From Sporosarcina sp. PTS2304 (GTDB lineage: Bacteria; Bacillota; Bacilli; Bacillales_A; Planococcaceae): a stretch of 64,000 bases of DNA. The stretch is taken from positions 1,732,001 through 1,796,000 of the forward strand of contig NZ_CP031230.1 of NCBI RefSeq assembly GCF_003351785.1, in the 5' to 3' direction. A model generated the notes under the pieces. That model was not told where the DNA came from. It did not search any database and saw only the letters and a list, made by a program, of their open reading frames with translations. Position 1 is the stretch's first letter; each line of letters begins with the position of its first letter. The translations under genes were made by a program, and so were the position numbers. Below are positions 26,500 through 36,784 of this stretch, piece after piece.

Positions 26500-29466
26500 A
26501 TGAAAATTGTGAGAGGTAGAGAATTGCTTACACCGGAACAGCGACAGGCTCTTATGCAAATTCCTGAAGATGAGTGGGTGCTAGGAACCTACTACACTTT
26601 TTCCAAACGAGATTTAGAAATTATTAATAAACGAAGGAGAGAAGAAAACCGTTTAGGGTTCGCTGTTCAATTAGCTGTTCTTCGGTATCCCGGTTGGCCA
26701 TACACTCATATCAAAAACATCCCAGATTCAGTCATACATTATATATCGAAACAAATCGGCGCAACTCCATCTTCGCTTAGTCTTTATCCTCAAAGAGAAA
26801 ATACACTTTGAGATCATTTGAAAGAAATTCGTAGTGAATACGACTTTTTAACTTTTACTCTAAAAGAATATCGAATGACATTTAAGCACCTTCATCAATT
26901 GGCTTTGGAAAATGGTGATGCTATTCATCTACTACATGAATGCATAGATTTTCTAAGAAAAAACAAAATCATATTACCTGCTTTCACTACACTTGAAAGA
27001 ATGGTGTGGGAGGCAAGGGCAATGGCTGAAAAGAAGCTATTTAATACGGTTAGTCAATCCCTAACAAATGAGCAAAAAGAAAAGCTTGAAGAGATCATTA
27101 CTTCGCAGCATCTATCCGAATCCAATAAAACTATATTGGGTTGGTTAAAGGAACCGCCGGGTCATCCTTCACCCGAAACATTTCTTAAAGTAATAGAACG
27201 ACTGGAATACATACGAGGAATGGAATTAGAAACGGTACAAATTAGTCATTTGCATCGCAATCGCCTGTTACAGCTATCTCGCTTAGGTTCAAGATATGAG
27301 CCTTATGCATTCCGTGACTTTCAAGAAAATAAACGTTACTCGATATTAACCGTCTATTTATTACATCTTACTCAAGAGTTAACGGATAAAGCTTTTGAAA
27401 TTCATGACAGACAAATACTCAGTTTGTTATCAAAAGGCCGTAAGGCTCAAGAGGAAATTCAGAAACAAAACGGTAAAAAGTTGAATGAGAAAGTTATACA
27501 CTTTACGAACATCGGACAAGCTTTAATAAAGGCAAAACAGGAAAAATTAGATGTTTTTGAGGTTTTAGAATCCATTATTGAATGGAATTCTTTTGTCTCT
27601 TCGGTGGAAGAAGCTCAAGAGCTTGCCCGTCCTGCCGACTATGATTATTTAGATTTACTGCAAAAAAGATTTTATTCACTTAGAAGATATACGCCAACGC
27701 TTTTAAGGGTATTGGAATTTCATTCTACAAAGGCAAATGAGCCACTTTTACAAGCTGTTGAGATTATCCGAGGAATGAACGAATCTGGAAAGCGAAAAGT
27801 GCCTGATGACTCACCTGTGGGTTTTATTTCAAAACGTTGGAAAAAGCATTTATACGAGGATGATGGTACAACAATCAATCGTCATTACTATGAAATGGCT
27901 GTTTTAACAGAACTTCGGGAGCATGTTCGGGCAGGAGATGTTTCCATTGTTGGCAGCAGACAATATAGAGATTTTGAGGAATATTTGTTTTCAGAAGATA
28001 CATGGAATCAAACGAAGGAGAATACGAGATTATCAGTTAGTTTATCATTTGAAGATTATATAACGGAGAGAACTAGCAGCCTTAATGAAAGGTTAAAGTG
28101 GTTAGCTGCCAATTCCAACAAGTTGGATGGGGTTTCACTTGAAAAAGGAAAGCTGTCACTTGCACGCTTAGAAAAAGATGTTCCAGAAGAAGCAAAAAAG
28201 TTTAGTGCAAGCCTTTATCAGATGCTACCAAGAATAAAATCAACCGATTTACTCATGGATGTTGCGCATATAACAGGATTTCATGAGCAATTTACTCATG
28301 CTTCTAATAATCGAAAACCCGATAAAGAAGAAACAATTATAATTATGGCTGCCCTTTTAGGAATGGGAATGAATATTGGTTTAAGCAAGATGGCTGAAGC
28401 AACACCCGGACTTACATATAAGCAATTGGCCAATGTATCTCAATGGCGCATGTATGAAGATGCAATGAATAAAGCCCAAGCCGTATTAGTAAATTTCCAT
28501 CATAAATTACAATTGTCCTCCTATTGGGGCGATGGTACGACATCCTCGTCAGATGGTATGAGAATGCAGCTAGGTGTTTCATCACTTCATGCAGATGCAA
28601 ACCCACACTACGGGACTGGAAAAGGAACCACCATTTACCGATTTACGAGTGATCAATTCTCTTCTTACTACACAAAGATTATTCATACAAATTCAAGGGA
28701 TGCGATTCATGTTTTGGATGGTTTGTTGCACCATGAAACGGATCTAAACATAGAAGAGCATTATACAGACACAGCCGGTTATACAGATCAAATCTTCGGA
28801 TTGACTCATTTATTAGGATTTAAATTTGCTCCAAGAATAAGAGATTTATCGGACTCAAAATTATTTACAATAGATAAAGCAAGTGAGTATCCAAAGCTAG
28901 AAGCTATTTTACGTGGGCAGATAAATACAAAGGTCATTGGAGAAAATTATGAGGATGTTTTGCGATTAGCCCATTCAATAAGAGAAGGAACAGTCTCAGC
29001 ATCCCTAATTATGGGGAAGTTAGGTTCTTATTCAAGACAAAATAGCTTAGCTACAGCCTTACGTGAGATGGGAAGAATCGAAAAAACAATCTTTATTCTG
29101 AATTACATTTCGGATGAATCACTAAGAAGAAAAATACAAAGAGGATTAAATAAAGGAGAAGCCATGAATGGACTGGCAAGAGCTATATTCTTCGGAAAAC
29201 AAGGAGAGCTTAGGGAACGCACCATACAGTATCAATTGCAAAGAGCCAGTGCTTTAAACATAATTATCAATGCTATAAGTATTTGGAATACTCTCCACCT
29301 AACAACAGCAGTTGAATATAAAAAACAGACAGGTAGCTTTAATGAAGATTTGTTACACCATATGTCGCCATTAGGTTGGGAACATATTAATTTACTAGGA
29401 GAATACCATTTTAACTCAGAGAAAGTAGTCTCATTAGATTCTTTAAGACCACTAAAACTTTCTTAA
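26500..29466 (+). pseudogene. tnpA: Tn1546-type transposase with in-frame TGA at codon 104
   Basis: A 988-codon frame, the full length of Tn1546 TnpA, with one internal stop: QRENTL-TGA-DHLKEIR at 26809-26811. The right-arm relative has TGG there (RENTLWDDLKEIR), so a Trp-to-stop change is the likely cause. The rest is intact, including DDE-transposase blocks SSYWGDGTTSSSDG, HADANPHYGTGKG, and HYTDTAGYTDQIFGL. Unless TGA is read through, only a 103-residue fragment or an internally started protein would be made. Confidence 0.92.
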
Positions 29467-29502
29467 CGTTGTTAAAAACGAGAGATTTGTCAGGAAAATA
29501 GG

Positions 29503-29540
29503 ATTAGCGTTGTAAATCCGCATTTTCCTGACGCTACCCC
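29503..29540. repeat. Inner 38-bp inverted repeat (tnpA side) of the left arm
   Basis: Reverse complement begins GGGGTAGCGTCAGGAAAATG; differs from the outer left repeat at two positions near its inner end. Confidence 0.93.
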
Positions 29541-30081
29541 CATTTGCATAAATGGTTTTGTGTAAATCCTATTTGTATGACTAAAATCTTCACAGAAACA
29601 ATCGATGCAGCTCCAGCCTATCAACGAAATACGGCACACGTAACAGAATGCCTAAGACAACTAGCTTTTCAATCTAGTTGCGTACAAGCCGCCAAATTAA
29701 GCGTCCAACTAAGTTTACCTGTAAGCCATGACACTTTACTTCGTCTAATTTATAAAACACCTAATCCTGTCCACACATCTCCCTTTCCTTGCGGTTGATG
29801 ATTTTTCTTTTCGCAAAGGATCTTCCTATGGCACGAATATTTGTGATTTACGCACGAATCAACCGATTGCCTTGTTAACTGGTCGTGATACAGCGACCGT
29901 GACAGACTACTTAAAGCAACAATCGAAACTCTATGTCGTAGCACGTGATGGGTCCAATTCGTATAAAGCCGCCATTACAGCGGCCTCATCGACGATTGTT
30001 CAAGTAAGTGATCGTTTTCACCTTGTTCAAAATCTCTCGAAAAACTTAAAAGAAGCTTTAGGCTTTCGTGTTGCCTCATGA
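29541..30081 (+). pseudogene. ISL3-family transposase remnant
   Basis: Begins in mid-gene right at the transposon end with HLHKWFCVNPICMTKIFTET, then a frameshift near 29780 leads into LAVDDFSFRKGSSYGTNICD and DRFHLVQNLSKNLKEALGF. The N-terminus and the C-terminal part with the last catalytic acid are missing. This is the zinc-finger plus DDE start of an ISL3-type transposase, presumably the earlier target of the left Tn1546-like element. Bases 30082-30158 show nothing clear. Confidence 0.85.
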
Positions 30082-30158
30082 AGTTAACTGGTACTAATAG
30101 TCACCTTATTCTGTGTGTAACCATACTTCCTCAGTTGTTCAGCAAGGAACCTACAGAA

Positions 30159-31409
30159 CTAATTGGTTTTAATGTTCTTAAAAGTCATTTCTTTTCGGAA
30201 TGTAATTAAAGCTATAGCAACAATTAATATACCGCTTGCTAAGAAAATATGATTAATTTTGATGTAATTAACCAAAATACCCGATGACAACATTGAAAAT
30301 GGTACAGCAATTCTACTTATCGTGCGGTTTCCAGCATTAACTCTTCCTAAGAGATCTTTAGGGGTTATCTCTTGGATAAGCGTTACAATATTTATGTTCG
30401 CAAAAGAGACTGAGATTAAAAGCAAGCCATATGATAGGATTAGAGGCAGCAAGGAATCAGATACACTAATTAGAATGGTTCCTATCCCTGCAGTTATAGA
30501 TCCAATAAGAATCCCTTTACCTCTCCCTATTTTTTTAGACCAAATCCTGACCGTAAGAGCAATACTTATAGCTCCAATGGTTCCACCACTATAGATAAAA
30601 CCCATTTGTGCAGATGAAATGCCTAATTCTCTTGTGTAAAACAAGAATATAGCTAATGTTGAACCTAAACCAATATTAATAAACAAAGTTAAGAAGGATA
30701 TCATTCTGAGAGTATTATTCTTCCAGAGATACTTTATGCCTTCTAAAGCATCTTTTAATATACCTCTAACTGATATAGTTGTTTTCTTGGTATTATCTTC
30801 GTTAATTTTCAAGTTCAGTACCGCTAGTATTAGGAAAAAATATGAGAAGGAATTTATCCATAATATATTTTGAGCTCCGAAAGTAGCAATAAGTATCCCC
30901 GCTAAACTTGGCCCTAACAAAACAATAATATTTTGTCCTAAGGAAATTTGAGAATTTGCTTCCACTAGCCTGTCCTTCTTTATGATCAAAGGTATTGTTG
31001 AACTTATGGTTACTGAATACAGACTACTAGCGAAAGCTAAAACAAATCCTGCGATAAATAAAGAAGGTACAACTAAATAACCTACATTAACTAAAGAATA
31101 CAAACTTATTACAGTTATTATAGAAAGTGCTAGTGAAGTAATCATAATAAGTTTTTTGTTAATGTTATCAATTAAAGCACCCATCAAGAAACCCAGCAAT
31201 AAAATCGGTATTTGCTCTATTGCAGCTAATGTACCCATCATTGTAGAATTCCTTGTTAGATCATACATAATCCAAGGTAAGGCAAGTAAATGTAATTGTT
31301 CACCTATACCCGAAAATATCTGTGCGATCCATAGAAATAAGAATTTTTTATTCCGCCATAATGAAGCCTCTTTACCAACAACTTTTTCTACCTTTTCTAC
31401 TGCTTCCAT
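30159..31409 (-). CDS. MFS efflux transporter
   Basis: 416 residues with about twelve membrane segments; N-terminus WRNKKFLFLWIAQIFSGIGE and the motif MGALIDNINKKLIMITSLAL typical of the MFS_3 (EntS / macrolide-efflux-like) group. It lies 60 bases downstream of the caspase-fold gene on the same strand and is the last gene of the AT-rich operon, so it probably exports the operon's product. Composition is visibly more AT-rich than the host backbone. Confidence 0.88.
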   Translation of the reverse strand: MEAVEKVEKVVGKEASLWRNKKFLFLWIAQIFSGIGEQLHLLALPWIMYDLTRNSTMMGTLAAIEQIPILLLGFLMGALIDNINKKLIMITSLALSIITVISLYSLVNVGYLVVPSLFIAGFVLAFASSLYSVTISSTIPLIIKKDRLVEANSQISLGQNIIVLLGPSLAGILIATFGAQNILWINSFSYFFLILAVLNLKINEDNTKKTTISVRGILKDALEGIKYLWKNNTLRMISFLTLFINIGLGSTLAIFLFYTRELGISSAQMGFIYSGGTIGAISIALTVRIWSKKIGRGKGILIGSITAGIGTILISVSDSLLPLILSYGLLLISVSFANINIVTLIQEITPKDLLGRVNAGNRTISRIAVPFSMLSSGILVNYIKINHIFLASGILIVAIALITFRKEMTFKNIKTN

Positions 31410-31469
31410 GTTAGACCATATTCCCCTCTATTGCCTAATTTTTTTCTAAAGAAACGCGCTAAGCAAGTT

Positions 31470-33749
31470 CTATCTAGTCGCCTCTACTAGCTCAAGGCTA
31501 TTTTTCATCAATGGTAACTGGTTATAAACATACACATTTTGATTGAAAGCATAGACCTCTCCATCTAATACAACAAAGGCTTTTACAAAGTAGTTATGAG
31601 GTTTTAATGTCTCTGGAATTGTAATCTTAGATTTGACTTCAATGAAGTTGTTTGGTGGAATTGATAAACTCCATTTTCTTTCATCAATATAACCTACATT
31701 ATCTTGTTTTTTATTCTCCCATCCATATCCAAAGTACAGGGATAATTCATTATTTGTTCTATTAAACAATTTATAGGATACATCTGCTTCGTTCCCTCTA
31801 ATTAAATTCTTGTCTCCGGAGAAAACGACTTCTACTTGTGGATTAATAGGTCTATCTTCAATAACTCCACATGTTGGACAAGTCATGAATACCCTCTGAG
31901 TATCGGAAGTTCTATTTAATAAATTGTGTTCGTAGAGTATGTTGTCACAATAGTGACATGTAAATTCTTTTGCATTTGTATTAAGCAAATCGAATCTTGC
32001 TCTGTACAATTCCGAAAAGTGGTATGTCCTACTATCCAACCTATTTAAAATATAATCAATAACTTCTTCCTGACTCTCCTGTACATAGCTATCTAATTTT
32101 TTTATCCTATCCTGGACAGTTTTATTTCTTGTGATATTGAATTTGGATTCTGCCAGTAATGAATTAACATTTTTAAGTCTTTGGTAGCTTTCTTTATTCC
32201 TAACATCTAACCTATGTACATTAATATTTAAATCAGACAATTGCTCGAGATTATTTACAGTTTTCAACAACTTCCTTACATAAGAGTCATTCACTAAATG
32301 AACTTCAATTTGAATTTTTAACTCAGCAAGCTCAAGACGTTCCGCTGTGTAAATAAACAATTCAATTACCTTGTTGCTTTCATTAAGACTGTAGGAATAG
32401 AAGAATGGAGTTTTACAAACTTTGCCCTTAAAATCAAATGCGAAATCTAAATTTTGCTGTTCATTCTCTACCACTTCAGTAAAAAGTTGAGAATCTGATA
32501 TTTCAACTTTTAATAATGGGTTAATAATTACATCTTCAAGTGTAAATTCCCTATTGCCTTGTTCTACTACAAACGAATGTTTTTCAAGTGTCCCGTTTGG
32601 GTATTGTTTTATTGCAGGATCCCCTACCAATAGATAACTAGGATAATCAATTAGTTGAGTTCTGAGTGCATTATTGAGATACAGCGTTGCTTCTCCGATA
32701 CTATGTCCAGATTTAATGAGGCCATAATACAAGAAGTTTTCACCTTCATGCCCGTTTTTAATTCCTGTGCTACTTAAATAACTACATGCTAAACTATCTA
32801 AAGCTCCGTAAACCATATTAAAGTTTAACGGGTACTTTGAATCGCCGATTTTCATTCCTTGGCAGCTATTCAAAAATATATGAAATGCATTTAAATCAGA
32901 CATATAGAATAGATTACCCGGTTTATAACAGCTGCCCTCACAAACGCATCCTGGTGTCCCTTGATAAGTGGGTGGCATAACCATTTCAGTAGAACTATTG
33001 CTTTTTCCGCATATCAAACCATCGGACATATATATATGATCTTCTCTGGCATGTCCGGTAATCATTAATGAATTTATAGGTCTACTAGAAAGCTCCACAA
33101 TGTCGGCATATGAACTATTATCCTTGTTATATATTTTTAAATTTTCATTTTCAAAAGATGAAAATCCATCAACATTTCTGATAATAAATGCATTTTCGTT
33201 AAATAACTCACTGTATTTACTAAAAATAAGTGTTTTAACTATTAGAGCTGATATTTGATTTTCATCTATTCCGGTTATGAATCCGTATGACATACTTTGC
33301 ATCAAAAACGTATTTGATTCTAACGTTTTTCTAATTATTTCTATTTGCTTATCGCTGAAGTTTTCGTGACTACCAAAAAATGCGATATGCTGGATTTTTT
33401 TTTCATTTTTCAGTAATTCTTTGATCTCATAAAAACTATCTAACCAGACAATCTTTGTTTTTTTTAGAGAAGAATACAATTGTGCATACAAAGAAAACTT
33501 ATCATCTTTGATACAAACGATAATAGTATTATCTCTAGCTACAAAATCTCTGCTGTTACTAGCTCCAGTTCTATTTAGATCATCTTCGTGCAGTATATAA
33601 TTGACTTTTAAGGTGTTTAGTACTGAAGAAGGCAATTTATTGATTATAGAAAATACCCCAGTAGAATCAAAATACGGGATATCACTACTATTCAGCTGAT
33701 TTACGCTTTTCTCCAATATATTAGGATCTTTTATACATAGTAAGTTCAT
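31470..33749 (-). CDS. Clan CD (caspase/gingipain/CHAT-like) peptidase-fold protein with zinc ribbon
   Basis: 759 residues starting MNLLCIKDPN with GGAGG upstream. A candidate catalytic His lies in LMITGHAREDHIYMSDG (~residue 230) and a Cys in FHIFLNSCQGMKIGD (~285), with the later GDPAIKQYPNG turn (~385) common in C25/CHAT proteins. After a helical middle comes a zinc ribbon (CHYCDNILY...CPTCG, ~610-650) and a beta-rich Ig-like end. No signal peptide. In the operon it could process or sense a peptide, or act as the ligase-like core; I do not recognise a close family. Confidence 0.7.
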   Translation of the reverse strand: MNLLCIKDPNILEKSVNQLNSSDIPYFDSTGVFSIINKLPSSVLNTLKVNYILHEDDLNRTGASNSRDFVARDNTIIVCIKDDKFSLYAQLYSSLKKTKIVWLDSFYEIKELLKNEKKIQHIAFFGSHENFSDKQIEIIRKTLESNTFLMQSMSYGFITGIDENQISALIVKTLIFSKYSELFNENAFIIRNVDGFSSFENENLKIYNKDNSSYADIVELSSRPINSLMITGHAREDHIYMSDGLICGKSNSSTEMVMPPTYQGTPGCVCEGSCYKPGNLFYMSDLNAFHIFLNSCQGMKIGDSKYPLNFNMVYGALDSLACSYLSSTGIKNGHEGENFLYYGLIKSGHSIGEATLYLNNALRTQLIDYPSYLLVGDPAIKQYPNGTLEKHSFVVEQGNREFTLEDVIINPLLKVEISDSQLFTEVVENEQQNLDFAFDFKGKVCKTPFFYSYSLNESNKVIELFIYTAERLELAELKIQIEVHLVNDSYVRKLLKTVNNLEQLSDLNINVHRLDVRNKESYQRLKNVNSLLAESKFNITRNKTVQDRIKKLDSYVQESQEEVIDYILNRLDSRTYHFSELYRARFDLLNTNAKEFTCHYCDNILYEHNLLNRTSDTQRVFMTCPTCGVIEDRPINPQVEVVFSGDKNLIRGNEADVSYKLFNRTNNELSLYFGYGWENKKQDNVGYIDERKWSLSIPPNNFIEVKSKITIPETLKPHNYFVKAFVVLDGEVYAFNQNVYVYNQLPLMKNSLELVEATR

Positions 33750-33771
33750 GGTAACCTCCTGGATTTTATTA

Positions 33772-35082
33772 TTAAACATAGGAATTAGCTAACTCCTGCA
33801 ATGTGAAATCTAATCTATCACAAATATTTCTAGCTTCCCTCATTGTTAAAGTCAAAGATGGCCTTATTTTAATAACATTTCCAAATCCATATCTAGAAGT
33901 TCTAAAGATCAATCCATTATTGAATGCCAATTTAGTAATTTGGTGTGTTAGTTCTAGATCAGGTGCACCGTTTTCATCAACAATTTCGAAGCCAATCATT
34001 AATCCAGCGCCACGCACGTCTCCGATGAATGGATGCTTTTTCTGTAATTCCTGTAAATAGGAAACTATATATTCTCCTGTGTTTTTAACATTATCCAAAA
34101 ACTCAGGTTGACTTATAATATCTAAAGTTTTTAGTGCGGCTGCAGAAGCTAATACGTTAGATCCATATGTGAAGGAATGATGATGGCCCTCCAAGTTAGC
34201 ATATTCCTCTCTCGCTGCTATCGCAGCAATTTGAAAGCCTGATCCACCCAATCCCTTTGCGATCGTCATGATATCTGGTTCGACACCAAAGTAATCCGCA
34301 GCGAACATTTCACCTGTTCGACCTACACCAGTTTGAATCTCGTCAAAGATTAAGGCAAAATTTCTTTCGTCTGCTAGTTTTCTTAGTTTCCAAAAATACT
34401 CAGGTGGCGGGATAATGTTATCGCCGTTACCTAAAATAGGTTCTAAAATCATACAAGCTATATCTCCGCTACTACCATAATCAATAAACTCATTTATTCT
34501 TGAAACACAAAGAGTCTCACATGAATCAGGAGTTTGATTATAAAAACATCTGTAACAGTATGCTGGAGGTACATGTGTTATCCCTGATTGAAGTAGGTTT
34601 GGAAACTTTTGACGCCTGAAAGATAAACCAGAAGCGTTCATTGTATAAATTGTTTGTCCTACATGTGATCGAAACAGAGATAACACACCGGGTTTACCAT
34701 GATAGTTCTGAGCCATCTTTATAGCACCTTCGTTTGCTGTTGACCCCCCAGATACTTTGAGATGGATCTTAGTTAAACTTTTGGGTGTTACTTCAATCAA
34801 CTTTTCAACTAATTTCGCAACAGGCTCAGTCATGTAACTAGATGTAACATGAACAATACCATTTAATTGTCCCTGGACAGCTTCTATTACTTCTGGATGG
34901 TTGTATCCTAAACTTAAATTGAAAGTTGCCGCTGCGCAGTCAATATACTCTTTTCCGGTAGAGTCATATAAATAAATACCCTCTCCTCTTTCCATCACAA
35001 TATCTTCTGTCGGATTATAGAAGTATTCATTTAAATGTAGCAATTCCTCATTTACTTCTTTCATTTCCATTTTGATAGGCAT
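33772..35082 (-). CDS. Class III PLP-dependent aminotransferase
   Basis: 436 residues of the ornithine/GABA/diaminobutyrate aminotransferase fold. The cofactor aspartate is in FALIFDEIQTGVGRTGEMFA and the Schiff-base lysine in PDIMTIAKGLGGSG. An inserted Cys cluster (YCYRCFYNQTPDSCETLC, about 155-172) is unusual but is seen in some antibiotic-cluster aminotransferases. It would add or remove an amino group on the pathway intermediate. The stop is 22 bases before the next start. Confidence 0.92.
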   Translation of the reverse strand: MPIKMEMKEVNEELLHLNEYFYNPTEDIVMERGEGIYLYDSTGKEYIDCAAATFNLSLGYNHPEVIEAVQGQLNGIVHVTSSYMTEPVAKLVEKLIEVTPKSLTKIHLKVSGGSTANEGAIKMAQNYHGKPGVLSLFRSHVGQTIYTMNASGLSFRRQKFPNLLQSGITHVPPAYCYRCFYNQTPDSCETLCVSRINEFIDYGSSGDIACMILEPILGNGDNIIPPPEYFWKLRKLADERNFALIFDEIQTGVGRTGEMFAADYFGVEPDIMTIAKGLGGSGFQIAAIAAREEYANLEGHHHSFTYGSNVLASAAALKTLDIISQPEFLDNVKNTGEYIVSYLQELQKKHPFIGDVRGAGLMIGFEIVDENGAPDLELTHQITKLAFNNGLIFRTSRYGFGNVIKIRPSLTLTMREARNICDRLDFTLQELANSYV

Positions 35083-35156
35083 TTGTTTATCTCCTTTGAG
35101 CTAATTAATAGTATTACGTCCGATAACCACCGCAAGAATATTAGAACATAACATTA

Positions 35157-35861
35157 CTATTTATAATTTATTTCAGAGTGGATGCTTTCTTTACCGCGCA
35201 AAAAATCTATTAAGTTTTTATTTTTATAACCATTTAATACCCAACAATTCATTTGTGCTTTATATAGAAATTCACTTAGTGTTTCATCAACTGAAGTTTC
35301 ACTTGATAAGCTATTCACACTAACTTTAGGAATTAATTTGGCTGTTGGAGATTTTTTAGGGTCAGAGTCATAAATGCCATCGACATCTGTTAAAATAATA
35401 AATTTATCAGCTTCTAAAAGGGTTGAGAAATATGCACCCATCGAGTCAGAGGAAATGCTCCAACTCTTTTCAAATGGATCTAATAAGAAGATTAAAGTTG
35501 AAGGTAGTAACACTGGAATTTTACCTCTGTCCAAAACTTCTTTGATACCAGCAAAATTATCGGTCGTTTCAAATACATCTAAATTAAAGTTAGCAAACAA
35601 TAATCCAGTTTGATCTTGTGCTCTAGCACAAGCTTGATGATGAGTTATTTCATTTAATGTAAACTGTTTATCTACACTTTCGATATAATTATCGATTGGA
35701 CCACCACCAGGAAAAATGACCAATCTAAATTCTTTTGCCACTTCAGAAAGTGACTGAGCTAAATTCTTCGCTAGGTCTATATCACTTATTAAACTGCCTC
35801 CTAGCTTTATAACGTAATCAATTTCTAAGTCCACAAAATTCTTGGTTTTTCTAAGTCTCAT
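35157..35861 (-). CDS. Amino-acid-kinase-fold small-molecule kinase, MfnE-like
   Basis: 234 residues. The nucleotide/phosphate motifs are VIKLGGSLISD and VIFPGGGPIDNY near the N-terminus, then SWSISSDSMGAYFSTLLE, IILTDVDGIYDSDP and TSVDETLSEFLYKAQMNCWV. These blocks closely recall archaeal MfnE, the (aminomethylfuranyl)methyl-phosphate kinase of methanofuran synthesis, more than UMP or aspartate kinases. It overlaps the NDK-like gene by four bases, so the two are translationally coupled. The real substrate is unknown; the MfnE likeness is from memory. Confidence 0.8.
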   Translation of the reverse strand: MRLRKTKNFVDLEIDYVIKLGGSLISDIDLAKNLAQSLSEVAKEFRLVIFPGGGPIDNYIESVDKQFTLNEITHHQACARAQDQTGLLFANFNLDVFETTDNFAGIKEVLDRGKIPVLLPSTLIFLLDPFEKSWSISSDSMGAYFSTLLEADKFIILTDVDGIYDSDPKKSPTAKLIPKVSVNSLSSETSVDETLSEFLYKAQMNCWVLNGYKNKNLIDFLRGKESIHSEINYK

Positions 35862-36784
35862 GAATTAATTCCTCCGAACAGTAAGTTTATTGGTTTTGTT
35901 ACGCCACTTTGGAGAGTAAGCATTTCCCATTCAGTTAAGAACGGTCCCCAACTATATTTCTTTTGTTCATACTCTTCATAAATATTTATTTCATGGTAAA
36001 ACGGCAGTAAAACTAGTTTCTTTAGCAACAAAAATAAATCGTGTTCGTCTTCGATGTTGCTTATGAATTCTTTTTGGTGCATCAAGAGCTCCTTATATGT
36101 TTCACTAATTACTAATCTGTCACTATTACCTTTAAATTGTTTAAGTTGATAGTTGTATTCTTCAACGAATAACTTTGCCAACGATTCATGGTATTCACTC
36201 TGCTCTTTCTGAGTAAATAAATATAAAATTCTTCTCTTCACTCTAGAAAGCGTGGCATAAAAATCCAGTAAGTTGGAATGTCCGTAATTCTCATCTAATA
36301 ATGATAGATTTGGTCTTAACCTAGACTCCTCTATTTCAGTAGGTGTGAAAAATATATTAATTTCTTCTTTACACCTATCATGGTTGTCGGGAGTATGTAT
36401 TAGATTAATAAATCTATTTTCCGCTCCAAATTTCCCCCTAATACTATCGGTTGAACAAACGGTTGGGTCTGACTTCCCTTTAATTGCTGTTATATATTCA
36501 CTTAGATCCGTACTAGAATGTTCCTTATGTAAAAGAACTGCAACACTTCGCCCCAATGAAAATAGTTTTTCTACTAACCACCAATTAGGTGACATTTTTT
36601 GAATTTGCTCTTGATAAAGCCGCTCTAACTGCCGTAAGTTTATATTCAAGTATTTGAGCTTCACAGCACATATACCATGTTCCTCTTCCAAAAAATTTAA
36701 TATGGGATAAACTAATTTCTGTTCAACTGCGTCAGGAGAAAATACAATAAATGTGTAATTATCTTTCAAACTAATCACCTTCAC
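35858..36784 (-). CDS. Nucleoside-diphosphate-kinase-like protein with C-terminal extension
   Basis: 308 residues. The first ~150 resemble NDK: YTFIVFSPDAVEQKLVYPIL, then VCSTDSIRGKFGAENRFINL with the catalytic histidine in NLIHTPDNHDRCKEEINIFF. NDK itself is about 150 residues; here ~150 further helical residues follow with no recognised domain. In relatives of biosynthetic clusters such proteins may phosphorylate or pyrophosphorylate a small molecule. Start overlaps the upstream gene by 14 bases and the stop overlaps the kinase gene by four. Confidence 0.75.
   Translation of the reverse strand: MKVISLKDNYTFIVFSPDAVEQKLVYPILNFLEEEHGICAVKLKYLNINLRQLERLYQEQIQKMSPNWWLVEKLFSLGRSVAVLLHKEHSSTDLSEYITAIKGKSDPTVCSTDSIRGKFGAENRFINLIHTPDNHDRCKEEINIFFTPTEIEESRLRPNLSLLDENYGHSNLLDFYATLSRVKRRILYLFTQKEQSEYHESLAKLFVEEYNYQLKQFKGNSDRLVISETYKELLMHQKEFISNIEDEHDLFLLLKKLVLLPFYHEINIYEEYEQKKYSWGPFLTEWEMLTLQSGVTKPINLLFGGINS

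Larger units (their letters stand above)
23774..29540. mobile_element. Left arm: Tn1546-like transposon with BlaI/BlaR-like cargo
   Basis: Has both inverted repeats, tnpA, the divergent tnpR and a passenger pair on the tnpR side, the place where Tn1546 carries its van cargo. The resolvase and transposase read as close relatives of those of Tn1546 from memory. No 5-bp duplication flanks 23774/29540 as a pair (AACAA versus CATTT), in keeping with its now being part of the larger unit. Confidence 0.88.

Noticed and set aside
23774..29540. Glycopeptide-resistance genes expected from the Tn1546 likeness
   Set aside because: No vanR/S/H/A/X/Y/Z-like coding was seen. Only the transposition genes and a BlaI/BlaR-like pair are present.
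30082..30104. Resemblance of AAGTTAACTGGTACTAATAG to the 3' end of 23S rRNA
   Set aside because: Only a short, imperfect match with no rRNA sequence on either side.
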